From: Chrysophaeum taylorii
Lineage: Eukaryota > Sar > Pelagophyceae > Pelagomonadales > Pelagomonadaceae
NCBI GenBank assembly: GCA_029834535.1
Contig: JAQMWT010000171.1
Coordinates: 1 to 44,678 of the forward strand
DNA: 44,678 bases
Direction of reading: 5' to 3'
The position numbers and the translations under genes are program-made. Under the pieces are notes generated by a model. That model ran no database searches. It was not told where the DNA came from and saw only the letters and a program-made list of their open reading frames with translations. Shown here piece by piece: positions 8,902 through 18,623 of the stretch (its first letter is position 1; each line of letters begins with the position of its first letter).

Positions 8902-10385
8902 TCTCGCGCAATAAATGCCCGCCACCAAATGATAGCCGCACGCAGAGTCCTTTGCTCACCTCTTTTCACGTCCCCCCCAGCACTATGCTTGACGTTGAAG
9001 CTCTGCACCATTATGGTTCGGTTACAACACAACTTCACTCGAAATCCTCGTCCAGTTCTGATCATATCTCGCATCTGTCGACATTGTTATCGGAATCATG
9101 CTTCGGACACAGCTCAGACAGCACTAGCGTATTACGCTCCTATGACGCACTCGGTTCGCTCCTCTCCGTTCGCACTGCAGGTTCCATCTTGCAGAACTCT
9201 GAGCCCAGCAGCCGCCATTGCTATTCGCACCCAGTCGACGCTTTCCGTAGCTTCCGCGAGGATAACCCCCAATCTCCACAGGTTGGACACGCGCTCTGCT
9301 CTCAGCATTCCACCAAATGTCACTGCCGCACACCGCTAGCCCCACCCAGTTGTGTTACGAATCAAGGGAAGTTAACTGCCATGACTATTTACTTCTTCAT
9401 TCCCACACACTCGCTGCTAGCCACAGTCTCGCATGACTCATTATCGGACAGTTCTCGCATTATGGACAGGACCTCACATCATGTTCATTCTTCGGACATC
9501 CCCCGTCCACAGATTAATCCTCTCTTGCAACATATGCTCCCTACACGTTGTAAACTGTACAGCTCTTGCATATCGACAACACCCTTCTGTCGAATGTCTC
9601 CCCTTTCAGTCACTGCACGATTCACCAGGGATGCACAACGCTCTCTCGCGCTTGTACATCAAGGGAAGTTTGATTCTGGTGAAAACGCTTCGTTTGATTC
9701 TGATGTCAACGACTCCAGGCATGAAATGAATAGATCAGTCGATTGTCACAGTTCAGGATCACTTTGCAACATAGAACACGAAAGATGCGACTTTGACCAT
9801 ACCTTCGAAGTCAACTCTCCCCCTGGCACGGACACTATCTTCAAGCAGTCCATCGCCTTCAGGCATTCTCTTCTGTTGCCCAACTCTTCTGCATTTTCTG
9901 CACAGGGCACCGACTCGTCAGCACAGGACACACGCCTGTATCCACCATCATACGCGATACTCTCGCAAACCTCAGTCTCCGCCGAATCATCTTTTGATGA
10001 TAGCCACTGGCGACTTACACGAGACTACGAACCCAAACCTACAGCAAATTTAGAGTACGAACCCAAAGCAAATTTAGAGTTTTCATATTTATGGCCACCC
10101 CCAGACAACTTTATCCCGATGTCCTCATTGCGCTACGATTATCCGCATATTATTTTAGACGCTCATAGCCTAGCTTCAGCTGTCCCACGCTACACTCAGG
10201 ACGACAGCTTTGACACGTATGTGACAGGCAATTCTGGTCCTCTCATCTTCCATCCAGAAGCAGCTCCGCCTTGCTCGCTCTCATTACGACGATCACCTTA
10301 CCATGTCGAAACCGATTTGGTTAAATGGTCATGTCTCTACATGGGATCAAGCTGGCGCTCCGTCACATCGTCAAATCTTTACTAG
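8841..10385 (+). CDS. Element last open frame (514 codons)
   Basis: Overlaps the end of the previous frame by 61 bases and continues to TAG 10383-10385. Ser-rich, with more acidic and aromatic residues in the last third (for example YEPKPTANLEYEPKANLE, a small tandem duplication at about 10027-10080). No retroviral-type domain is visible. Either the 3' portion of one ancestral polyprotein after a frameshift or a separate overlapping gene; a programmed shift cannot be excluded. Confidence 0.4.
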   Translation: MLPYANEVQSRQSHTSQLSLVSRNKCPPPNDSRTQSPLLTSFHVPPSTMLDVEALHHYGSVTTQLHSKSSSSSDHISHLSTLLSESCFGHSSDSTSVLRSYDALGSLLSVRTAGSILQNSEPSSRHCYSHPVDAFRSFREDNPQSPQVGHALCSQHSTKCHCRTPLAPPSCVTNQGKLTAMTIYFFIPTHSLLATVSHDSLSDSSRIMDRTSHHVHSSDIPRPQINPLLQHMLPTRCKLYSSCISTTPFCRMSPLSVTARFTRDAQRSLALVHQGKFDSGENASFDSDVNDSRHEMNRSVDCHSSGSLCNIEHERCDFDHTFEVNSPPGTDTIFKQSIAFRHSLLLPNSSAFSAQGTDSSAQDTRLYPPSYAILSQTSVSAESSFDDSHWRLTRDYEPKPTANLEYEPKANLEFSYLWPPPDNFIPMSSLRYDYPHIILDAHSLASAVPRYTQDDSFDTYVTGNSGPLIFHPEAAPPCSLSLRRSPYHVETDLVKWSCLYMGSSWRSVTSSNLY

Positions 10386-10892
10386 CGCAACATTATCCAC
10401 AATAGAATCTCATCCCTACGGCCACTCTCATTATTCGCCTTTCGATCAACCATTGGTCTGCTGCTGCACAATTCCCGACTGACCCATGATCCCTGCTGTT
10501 GTTGTTCGTTAGACTCCCCGCTCTACTCAGATGCTTCCCCAGCCACTTCGGATTTATCCACCGGCACACACCGTCCCCTATATCCTTAGCCACCGAGCAA
10601 GATGACGATCTGATCTCTCGCACAACATTCGCCACACTTCATCTTTAGCCTACTTAGCATCTTTCTCCACTTTTCTTCTTACTCACGATCGATGCTTTTT
10701 CCTTTCTTTGATCATCCGCTCTTTCTCCTTTCTCACTTCACACACTACCTGCGTTTCGTTTTCCTCTATCTCTTTCATGCACTTCGCACATTTTCCTTCA
10801 ACGCCTCCTCACGACTCGACATCCATTTGTCCTTGGCCAGACATTTGTTTTGTTTGTCCCAGATTTCTTTCGCTCATCACCGAGTTCGGGCG
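10386..10892 (+). other. 3' untranslated region of copy A, pyrimidine-rich
   Basis: Strongly C/T-rich on the + strand (many TTTC, CTTT runs). It lacks a typical purine tract before the 3' LTR. No gene seen. Confidence 0.5.
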
Positions 10893-11088
10893 TAGACATA
10901 GAAAATTCCATTTAGGGTTAGGAACCCCCCCCCCCCCCTTAACATTATTTCACGCTTACAACCACTAAATCGCTGTGGTGTCGCACACAGTGCTGCTCTT
11001 TGTGTCGTCGTTAGAGGACAGGACGAAAGGCAGCACTACCACTGCCACCATTCTCTACCAGAGGCACAGTGATTTTTACTGTTCTCTA
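10893..11088 (+). repeat. 3' LTR of copy A
   Basis: It starts TAGACATAGAAAATTCC (one change from the 5' LTR's TAGAGA) with a longer C-run, and ends CTGTTCTCTA. CTTTC follows directly. Confidence 0.85.
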
Positions 11089-11093
11089 CTTTC
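11089..11093. repeat. Target-site duplication CTTTC, right
   Basis: Matches 2563-2567. Confidence 0.75.
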
Positions 11094-13126
11094 GTTGGTG
11101 AGTCTCTTGATTTCAGAAATGAGCTATGTAGTTGAATGCGCACACGAGATTGCGTTGTTCGACAAAAAATCCGGCGGTTCTTCATCACATAACGGCACGC
11201 AACACTCGTACTGCCAGCCAGTCTCGCTGCCTGGAAGAAGTCGACGAAAATGCGATGATGGCGCAACCGGGAATCCTCATTGGTTCATTTTCGAGTCGCG
11301 CGCACCAGTGGCGTGGGGGCGTACTCTGACGCGGCGCTCATCCATTTCTTTCTTGATCGATCAAGAGCCGCGCGAACAACTCGACGTGGCCCTTCTGATA
11401 CGCCAGGATACCGTACGCGAAAATGTTACGCGCAGCGGGGCTGCAGTTGAAGTCGCTGTCCAACTTCCCAAGATTGGCACGCTCATCTCTGTCGACGTCA
11501 CCGGGATTAAGTGATACGCGACGAAAACGTGCGCTGTGTCTCGTTGTCGGTACACGTTGACATCCCCTTTCTTCGCGAACTCGACGACAGCGAGCAGAGA
11601 TGCCGTGAAGGTCACGCCGTTAATACTTTAAACTACGTCGGCACCTCTTTCGATTTGCAGAGCGCACTCAGTCCGTTCACCGACGCCAAGACGAGAGGTA
11701 CTGTCATAATCATGGTCTCTTGAAATTAACAGCTGCGCGCGCGCGACGTAGCTAGAAGCCAGTGTGCCATGACGAGACCACTAATGCGCGTTCTCGGCGC
11801 CCTTCTCAATCTTCGATTCTGTTTCTCAGCAACCCTCAAAGCAGAGCGAGGAATTCGGAACCACACGAACAAGTAACGGGCTAGGTGAGCTATGCCACCG
11901 CCAAAGCGAGGGAACGGTGCGACACCCGGTACCCAAGGGAAGAGGCGCAGACGCCATTAGCCGCAGGTTTTGGTTGTGACTCGCCGAAAACAAAGCAGGG
12001 CGAAGGGGAATGTCATAATTGGAGGAGGCAGGGGCGCGTGGTGTTGGACATCGAGATGGTGATCCCGAATGCTTTCGATTTCTCATTGGCAGTAGGCAAC
12101 AAATGCAACCGGTTCGGCGCGTCGAAGTTCAAAGTTTTGCACGTAGTCTCCGGGCGAGCAAGGCCACGATGTGGGCTATCGTCCGAATACGTTGGCTCGC
12201 GCGAAGGTGGTGACCATATGAAAAAAATACCCTCGCTTTTCGGAGAGATCCGAGGGCCAAGTCCCACGGCAGTACGGGGGGCTTGACGGCCGCGTGTAAG
12301 GGAACGAAGGCAACACTCTGATAGCGAGCAAGTCTAACAACGGTGATTGACAGACATCTCACCTAGCTGGTGCCCTGCTACATTTATTGTCACGTTATCC
12401 ATCCATGTTGGGTCTGGAGGAGTGATTGCGGTGAGTCCTAACGTCGGTCGGCGCCAAAACGCCAGTCTCTCTATCCCACAGGGATCTGGTGCGCCGAGGT
12501 TGACGTGAAGCATGGATTTACATTGTCGTGCGATACGACTGGATTCTACTCGTTCTTCTTGCGATGATGGGTGCCAGTTCTATGCAGCACCTCGCTTCAG
12601 GAAACACAAACCATCGCCCATAAAATAAACCGCACGGCAACCATACTTTCGATTTTGTTCCAGACCAACAAACTAACTCAACCTAAAACAAAAGTGTATG
12701 TGGACTGCGGGTAGCCGGAGCCAGCGCTTCTGTCTGCTGACAGTTGCTTCCAAGCTGCTGCTCTGGGTCCTCTGCACTGCAGACTCGGGCACGACACGAC
12801 TCTCGAGGCGCGGAGGATGGGGAGTTGCCGTTGGTCAACGCGCAAAGTCGCGGGCGTATTGGCAAAGCTAGTGATGATTATCCCAGGTAGAGTGCTGCAA
12901 CAGCAAACGGTGAGCGACACAGCACGCGCTCCGAAAGCGACGCGACGTCGGACAACCCATTGAACGGCGGGGACAGCCACGAAGTCTGCTCATTTAAGCG
13001 GCTGGGAATGAGGACACCTCAAAAGAGGGCTATAGCTCCGCTCTTGTGCACCTCACACGGTATTACTTACTTCGGCGTTCCTAACCCTTATTGGCGTTTA
13101 AACCCTCATCGATCGTTCAAAAAAGA
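11094..13126. other. No supportable gene
   Basis: Short open frames on both strands lack recognisable domains, and none is long or consistent. Parts of 11270-11520 have protein-like composition on both strands and may be remnants of a decayed gene, but no family could be named. No RNA gene was recognised. Confidence 0.4.
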
Positions 13127-13642
13127 ATGGCCCCGCTTGTCGAGAGGTGCGGTATAGCGGAAACTCTGTCGACGCTTCGGCGGATCGACGCGTCGATCGA
13201 AGAAGTGATCGCGACGGCGACACACGCGACGCTCTACAACTACGGCGAGGAGTGGGAGCGCGGCGCGATCGAAGGTCCGTTGTTTGTGTGCCGAAGTCCC
13301 AAGGGACATATCTTGATCGTGCTCAACCGGCTTTCGATCGAGAACTTGGTCGAGATGGTCGAGAGCCTCGAGTTCGAGATCGTCGACAGGTATCTTATTT
13401 TTCGCAAGAACGGCGCGATCCGGGGGTTGTGGTTCCACGACATTGATGAGCATGCCAACATTGCGCAGCTCCTCCAGCGGATCAGTATAGAGGCCCCCGA
13501 CCTCCTCACCCCCGCGGTGGTCCAGGAGGACGAGGTCGACCTTACTGCGCTCCGCGCGGCGATGCTCGACCTTGTCAACGACGATGCCTTTCTCCTCGAG
13601 TTCCACAAAATCTATCAAGCAAAACGAGCCGCCTCCTCTTAG
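13127..13642 (+). CDS. DCP1: mRNA-decapping protein 1 (Dcp1)
   Basis: A protein of 171 residues. The ATG at 13127 was chosen because the frame upstream has only a TTG. Residues about 1-110 match the EVH1-like Dcp1 fold: a helix-rich start, then WERGAIEGPLFVCRSP, ILIVLNRLSIENLVE and RGLWFHDIDEHANIAQLL, close to the conserved blocks W-x-K-T-x-IEGPLF, N-R-x-x-x-x-N-L-V and G-I-W-F-Y. The end, LTALRAAMLDLVNDDAFLLEFHKIY by its pattern, is the Dcp1 trimerisation helix. Dcp1 activates the Dcp2 decapping enzyme in cytoplasmic mRNA decay. The protein is minimal: the two domains are joined by a very short linker. The secreted-protein gene follows 46 bp downstream on the same strand. Family assignment is confident. 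Confidence 0.92.
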   Translation: MAPLVERCGIAETLSTLRRIDASIEEVIATATHATLYNYGEEWERGAIEGPLFVCRSPKGHILIVLNRLSIENLVEMVESLEFEIVDRYLIFRKNGAIRGLWFHDIDEHANIAQLLQRISIEAPDLLTPAVVQEDEVDLTALRAAMLDLVNDDAFLLEFHKIYQAKRAASS

Positions 13643-13688
13643 GAGTTTTTTTTTACCCTAATTTAATTTACCCTGCCTGAATCCTCTC

Positions 13689-15479
13689 ATGCGAACCCTT
13701 TCCCTGTGGTTGAATCAGCGAATGCTCGCGCTCATCGCCGTCGCAGCCGCTTCGGGGCCGCCCAACAGCTGGGAGGCCTACCAGCCCTACCAGGGAGGCT
13801 GGTACTACGACCAGCCCTACTACTATTCGCCGCAGCCGCCGGCGGAAGAGCCGCCGGAACCGACCAACGAAACCGGGACCGAGGAGGAGACGACGAAATG
13901 GGAGGGTGAGACTACGGGCGACCAGGACGCGCAGCAGGACCAGCAATGGCCTTCCTGGGACCACCACCACCAGCAGCAGCAGCAGCAGCAGCAGCCTTCC
14001 TGGGACCAGCAGCAGCAACCTCCAACCTCGTCGCCGACATCTTCGTGGGAGCCACCTTCTCAGCAGCCGTCGTCGTCGTCGTCGTCTTCCTGGGAGCCGC
14101 CCTCTCAGCAGCCGCCGTCGTCGTCGTCTTCCTGGGAGCCACCTTCTCAGCAGCCGCCGTCGTCGTCGTCTTATCCGTGGGAGCCGCCCTCTCAGCAGCC
14201 GCCGTCGTCGTCGTCTTCCTGGGAGCCACCTTCTCAGCAGCCGCCGTCGTCGTCGTCTTATCCGTGGGAGTCGCCCTCTCAGCAGCCGCCGTCATCATCT
14301 TCCTGGGAGCCGCCTCTGCAACAGCCATCCTCGTCGTGGGAGCCGCCAGCGTCCTCGTCGTGGGAGCCAACGCAACAACAACAGCCACCGAACTCGTGGG
14401 AGCCGCCTCAGCAGGCATCCTCGTCGTCGTGGGAGCCGTCGCAACAACAACAGCCACCGAACTCGTGGGAGCCGCCTCAACAGGCATCCTCGTCGTCGTG
14501 GGAGCCGTCGCAACAACAACAACCACCGAACTCGTGGGAGCCGCCTCAACAGGCATCCTCGTCGTCGTGGGAGCCGTCGCAACAACAACAGCCGCCGTCG
14601 TCGTCGTGGGAAGCGCCGCCGCCGCCGGGGCCGTCGTCGTCGTCGTGGGATGCGCCTCAGCAACCTCCCCAACAAGCGTGGGAACCCCAACAGCAAAAAC
14701 CGTGGGAGCAGCAAGCTTCTCCGTACTATCCTCCCCGGTACGGGCAACAACAAGATCCGGCTCTGCCTTGGGCGGAGGTGCCGCGGGAATCGTCGGGGGG
14801 CGGCGGCATCCTCGGGCGGATTTTCCGGCGTCCCGAGAACAAGGAGCAGCGCTTCAACGCCCCGTGGGAACAGGAGCAGCAGTTCTCTCCGTACCGGCAG
14901 CAACCGCCGCAGCAACCGCCGCAGCAACCGCCGCAGCAGCAGCAAGAGTCGAGCGAGACCGTATTGCCGTGGGGCACCGGCGGGCCCATGATGTACTACC
15001 AGCAGTCGACGACAATCACGCGCCGGTCGGCGATGGGGGACGTGCGCGCGAGCGCTGCATCTGCCGCGATCGGCGCCGCCGCGGGCGCCTCGGCCGCGGG
15101 ATCCTCCGTCATGGGCTGGTTTTCCAAGTTCAAAGATGCGCTCGCCCAGGCCGGCCAGTCGCCGCAGCAAAACCCCTACGGCGCCTACCAGCAGCAACCT
15201 TCCGAGAGGCAACAACAGTACGGCGGTCCTTACCCGCCGCCGCCGCAGCAGCAACAAGGGCAACTGCCATCGCAGCCGATGCATCCTCCCTACAACAACA
15301 GACCCCCGCCCCAGCAGATGCGCCCGCCATACTACCCACCGCCCCCGGGTGCACACCCCCCTCCCCAGCACCAGCAGCAGCAGCAGCATGGGCATGGCCC
15401 TGGCCCTGGACCTGGCCCTCAATATCCGCCGCCCCCGGACCAGCGGTACTACGCGCCACCCCCTCCCCCTCAGCAGTAG
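13689..15479 (+). CDS. Secreted Trp/Pro/Gln/Ser repeat protein
   Basis: Up to 596 residues. The N-terminus is a signal peptide; a start at the second ATG (13722, MLALIAVAAASG) gives a more typical one than that at 13689. Residues 25-95 are rich in Tyr, Trp, Gln and Glu. About residues 95-330 are tandem units around SWEPPSQQPPSSSS, then QQQQPPNSWEPPQQASSSS. Next comes a region with RRPENKEQRF, an Ala/Gly-rich stretch (ASAASAAIGAAAGASAAG) followed by an amphipathic MGWFSKFKDALAQAG, and a Pro/Gln/His-rich tail. The composition is that of an extracellular matrix, adhesive or cell-covering protein, but no family is recognised. The reading frame is supported by the signal peptide and by periodic repeats with conserved Trp. 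Other frames over the same DNA are open because of GCN/CAG-rich repeats. Confidence 0.75.
   Translation: MRTLSLWLNQRMLALIAVAAASGPPNSWEAYQPYQGGWYYDQPYYYSPQPPAEEPPEPTNETGTEEETTKWEGETTGDQDAQQDQQWPSWDHHHQQQQQQQQPSWDQQQQPPTSSPTSSWEPPSQQPSSSSSSSWEPPSQQPPSSSSSWEPPSQQPPSSSSYPWEPPSQQPPSSSSSWEPPSQQPPSSSSYPWESPSQQPPSSSSWEPPLQQPSSSWEPPASSSWEPTQQQQPPNSWEPPQQASSSSWEPSQQQQPPNSWEPPQQASSSSWEPSQQQQPPNSWEPPQQASSSSWEPSQQQQPPSSSWEAPPPPGPSSSSWDAPQQPPQQAWEPQQQKPWEQQASPYYPPRYGQQQDPALPWAEVPRESSGGGGILGRIFRRPENKEQRFNAPWEQEQQFSPYRQQPPQQPPQQPPQQQQESSETVLPWGTGGPMMYYQQSTTITRRSAMGDVRASAASAAIGAAAGASAAGSSVMGWFSKFKDALAQAGQSPQQNPYGAYQQQPSERQQQYGGPYPPPPQQQQGQLPSQPMHPPYNNRPPPQQMRPPYYPPPPGAHPPPQHQQQQQHGHGPGPGPGPQYPPPPDQRYYAPPPPPQQ
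14042..14660 (+). repeat. Tandem coding repeats (SWEPP units)
   Basis: Two repeat types follow each other: units of about 45-66 bp with GGGAGCC(A/G)CC(T/C)TCTCAGCAG, then nearly identical 78-bp units with CAACAACAACAGCCACCGAA. This points to slippage or unequal exchange. Confidence 0.85.
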
Positions 15480-15660
15480 ATCGTACCCTTGGTATCATCT
15501 CTACTTTTCCCAAAAAAATATTAAAATGTACTGCCGAAAATAATAAGCTGTCGGCGGATAAATTTACCACGTCACTGGTGCCAAAAACGGTTTCGCTCAT
15601 CATAGTCAAGTTTGATACCATCGGCGGCGGTGGTGCCGCCGGCGACTCCTTTGTCGGAAG

Positions 15661-15777
15661 ATGGGTGATTGCTGCCTGTCGCTGCTCAAGGAAGCGGACG
15701 AGGTGCGGATTTTGTCTCCCGAGGAGGTGGCCCAGCTGCTGCAGCAAGCCAGGGTCGCGGCGGCGGCGCATGTCTAC

Positions 15778-15815
<38 letters not shown>

Positions 15816-16398
15816 GGAGGAGGAGGAGCTCAAGCATTTCGTGAGCGGCCTGCCGCTGCGGGCGGCGCCCCCAACCGGCGCCGAGGAGCTGTGGCTGGCG
15901 GGCGGATGTTTCTGGTGCCTCGAGGCTAAGATGATGCGTATCGCTCTGTGGACGGCCGTAGGGTACTGTGGCGGAGACCAGGCAAACCCGACGTACGATC
16001 GCGTGTGTCGAGGTGCTACGGGCCACGCCGAAGCCGTGCGCGTCGTCTTCTCGAGCGAGGACGTCGACGCCGTGCTGAAATCGTTCTGGGAGAGCCACGA
16101 TCCCACGACGCGAGACGCCCAAGGAAACGACAAGGGATCGCAGTACCGGAGTGCGATTTGGTGGCACACCGAGGCCCAGCGCGTCAAGTGCGAGGCTTCC
16201 CGCGACGCCTATGCCCGCGCGCTCGAAGATGCGGGACTTCGAGACCCCATCATCGTCACCACCATCGAAGAAGCCCGCGGCGATACTTTTTACTACGCCG
16301 AACGCGAACACCAGCAGTACGACGCCCGACCCAACTCGACGCCCTATTCTGGCCTCGCGCCTCTCGGCATCGACTTTCCCGACGACGACACGCCATAG
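15661..16398 (+). CDS. msrA: Peptide methionine sulfoxide reductase A (MsrA)
   Basis: A protein of 245 residues. The catalytic motif GCFWCLE is at about residue 82, followed by the family blocks GYCGGDQANPTYDRVCRG-TGHAEAV, FWESHDPTTRDAQGNDKGSQYRS and a C-terminal EREHQQYDARP. It reduces methionine-S-sulfoxide in proteins back to methionine; the Cys of GCFWC is the sulfenic-acid-forming nucleophile. Unusually, a non-conserved 50-residue N-terminal extension precedes the domain. It begins MGDCC and holds twelve Asp in a row coded by (GAT)n, then five Glu. MGDCC could be lipid-modified, but the sixth residue is not Ser/Thr as in the best myristoylation sites. No signal or plastid peptide is seen, so cytosolic or membrane-associated. 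Family assignment is confident. Confidence 0.93.
15777..15815 (+). repeat. GAT microsatellite coding poly-Asp
   Basis: About twelve GAT codons in a row inside the MsrA N-terminal extension; likely variable in length. Confidence 0.9.
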
Positions 16399-16587
16399 GT
16401 CATACATATAGTTCAACATAAACAACAAAAAAAAAAGAAAGGGGTGCGGCGAATTGCGGAAGGAAGGGTAAGAATGAAAGTGATGACGACGACTTGACCG
16501 TTGCGACGACGACGACGCGACGATGATCATACATCGGGTCCCACAACAACAACAAGTCATCGGATGGCATGGTCGAAGTAATAGGTG

Positions 16588-17552
16588 ATGGCGCAGGAGA
16601 GCGATGTGGATTTGTGGATAGACAAGCTGCGACGGTGCGAGGTGCTCGGCGAATCGAGCGTGCGGCGGCTGTGCGAGCTCGCGAAGGAGATCTTGGTGGA
16701 CGAGTCGAACGTCCAGAAGATCTCGGCGCCCGTAACCATCTGTGAGGCGTCCTCAACAACGGTGTGACTGCTTTGAGCCCAGGCGGCGACATCCACGGGC
16801 AGTTCTACGACCTGCTCGAGCTGTTCAGGGTTGGGGGTGACTGTCCCGAGACGAATTACTTGTTTCTGGGGGATTTCGTCGACAGAGGACACTACTCGTT
16901 GGAAACTTTTTTGTTTCTCGTTGCGTTGAAAGTGCGGTACCCCGGACGCATTACCTTGATCCGGGGGAACCACGAGAGCCGGCAGATCACTCAGGTGTAC
17001 GGCTTTTACGACGAGTGCGTAAGAAAATACGGAAGCGCTCAAGTCTGGAAGTACTGCACGGAGTTGTTCGATTTCTTGTCGCTGAGCGCAGTCGTCGATA
17101 ACAAGGTCCTCTGCGTCCACGGCGGGCTCTCGCCCTCGGTGTCGACCTTGGACCAGATTCGAACCATCGACCGGAAGCACGAAGTGCCCCACGACGGCGC
17201 GATGTGCGACCTCTTGTGGTCGGACCCCGAGGAAATTTCGGGATGGGGTTTGTCCCCCCGAGGAGCGGGTTATTTGTTTGGCGGGGACGTGGTGGAGAAA
17301 TTCAACGCGCAGAACAACCTCGATCTCATCGCTCGCGCCCACCAGCTGGTTATGGAGGGTCACAAACCCCTCTTCGACGACAAGCTGGTTACCGTCTGGT
17401 CGGCCCCGAACTACTGTTACCGCTGCGGCAACGTCGCGGCCATCCTCCAACTCGACGCCAACCTCAACAGGTCCTTTCGCATCTTCCAGGCAGCCCCCCA
17501 GCACGTCCGCGTCGTTCCCCAGAAAGATCCCGCCGCCGAATACTTCCTCTAG
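16588..17552 (+). CDS. PPP4C: Protein phosphatase 4 catalytic subunit (PP4c), one intron
   Basis: Joining 16588-16741 and 16783-17552 gives 307 residues, the same length as animal PP4c. The ATG at 16588 gives [20 protein letters not shown], like the PP4c N-terminus. PPP-family metal and catalytic motifs are all present: [29 protein letters not shown] and [11 protein letters not shown]. The C-terminal YFL is the carboxymethylated tail. PP4 is a Ser/Thr phosphatase acting with R2/R3-type regulators in DNA-damage response, centrosome and microtubule control. PP4 is preferred over PP2A and PP6 because of the N-terminal match and sequence between motifs. The gene converges on the sulfotransferase with only 55 bp between stop codons. 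Confidence 0.93.
16742..16782 (+). other. 41-nt spliceosomal intron in PP4C
   Basis: It starts GTGAGG and ends GCCCAG. Reading through gives a premature stop; removal joins VTIC to GDIHGQ exactly as in PP4c, splitting the Cys codon after its first base (T|GC). A possible branch site TGTGACTGC lies at about 16763-16771. Confidence 0.92.
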
Positions 17553-17607
17553 AAGAAAAAAAAAAAACCAAACAAACCACACCAACGAGGTCTTATACTA
17601 CTGATCA

Positions 17608-18513
17608 TCAGGAGCAAAAGGGGAGGCGGTTGTTCTTGGCCTGGTCGAGGAGGTCGGCCGCCGTTGCCTCTTCGCCCGCGTCTCTGAGCTGTCGTTCGAA
17701 GGTTTTTGATACCGCGTCGTAGAGGTCAATATCGAGGGAGTTGAGGGTCCGGAGACGTCGAATTTCGTGGACTGTGGTGTTGAGGGGGGTTGATCTCGTC
17801 GCGGGAGCTCGCGGGACGCACGCGGGCAGGGGCCAGTTGTGGGCATCGAGGAGGGTTCGGGTCGCGTGCCGCCACAAAACAATCGTCTCGGGTAGTCGTT
17901 CTAAGACTCCCACGCGCAAAAACGCGCGGTCCATGTTCTCCTTGAGGTACGCGAGATTGCCCTCCAAAACCCGCCTTTTTCGCCGACGACGATGCATCGC
18001 GCAGTCAAAAAACCTCTTTTCCTCCTCGTCGTGATCGAGGTGACACGGGACTTCCCGTCCCCCTCCGAGAGAAACGTGGAACTCGGCGAGCGTCGCGCAC
18101 TCCGATCGCCGCAGCGCGCACGTGTCGTTCCCAAGAAACCGGAGCGCGTAGTTCGCCGTGGCCGCCCCAAAGGCGCTCAAGTTTGTGTATTCGTGGTCGT
18201 GTCCTCCCATCACAAAGTCGCTCACCAACCGCGACACGGGTTCGCGGAGGATTAAGAAGTATGCGGTGCGGATCCCCGCGAGCTCGGGCTCGGCATGAAT
18301 GCCCCAGGCCATTTCCCCCTGCGTTATGAGGGTCGCCCCCTGGCGCCCCGCGATCGCGAGCTCGCGCCGCGTGTTGGCCTGCGCTGCGGCCACGCTCACG
18401 TTCCCGCACCTCAGCGTCGGGGCGAGGGCGAGGTGCAGGCTGCGGATGCTCGTGACGCCACCGCGGTACAGCGCGAGCCCGACCTGCACGAGGCACCGCG
18501 CGACCGGGGTCGA

Positions 18514-18551
<38 letters not shown>

Positions 18552-18585
18552 ACGTGCTCTGCTGCGCCGCCGCTTCGCGCGCCGC

Positions 18586-18623
<38 letters not shown>

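Larger units (their letters stand above)
2568..11088 (+). mobile_element. LTR-type retroelement without recognisable pol (copy A)
   Basis: An 8.5 kb unit is bounded by two direct repeats of 191 and 196 bp, by eye about 90% or more identical. Each repeat starts with TAGA and ends with TCTCTA; the 5' one has perfect 6-bp inverted ends TAGAGA/TCTCTA. The unit is flanked by CTTTC on both sides. These are hallmarks of LTR-retroelement integration, although the ends are not the usual TG...CA. The inside carries long overlapping + strand reading frames with coiled-coil and Pro/Ser/Thr/His-rich character. No protease, reverse transcriptase, RNase H or integrase motif was recognised on either strand. 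I infer a non-autonomous element with its own gag-like or novel protein, mobilised by a partner in trans. No clear polypurine tract precedes the 3' LTR, and the primer-binding site is uncertain. Confidence 0.8.

Noticed and set aside
10386..10892. Polypurine tract before the 3' LTR
   Set aside because: The coding strand here is pyrimidine-rich, and the bases just before 10893 are mixed.
13946..15844. 632-codon + strand frame and long minus frames over the secreted repeat protein
   Set aside because: Shadows caused by CAG/GCC-type repeats; the chosen frame has the signal peptide and the Trp periodicity.
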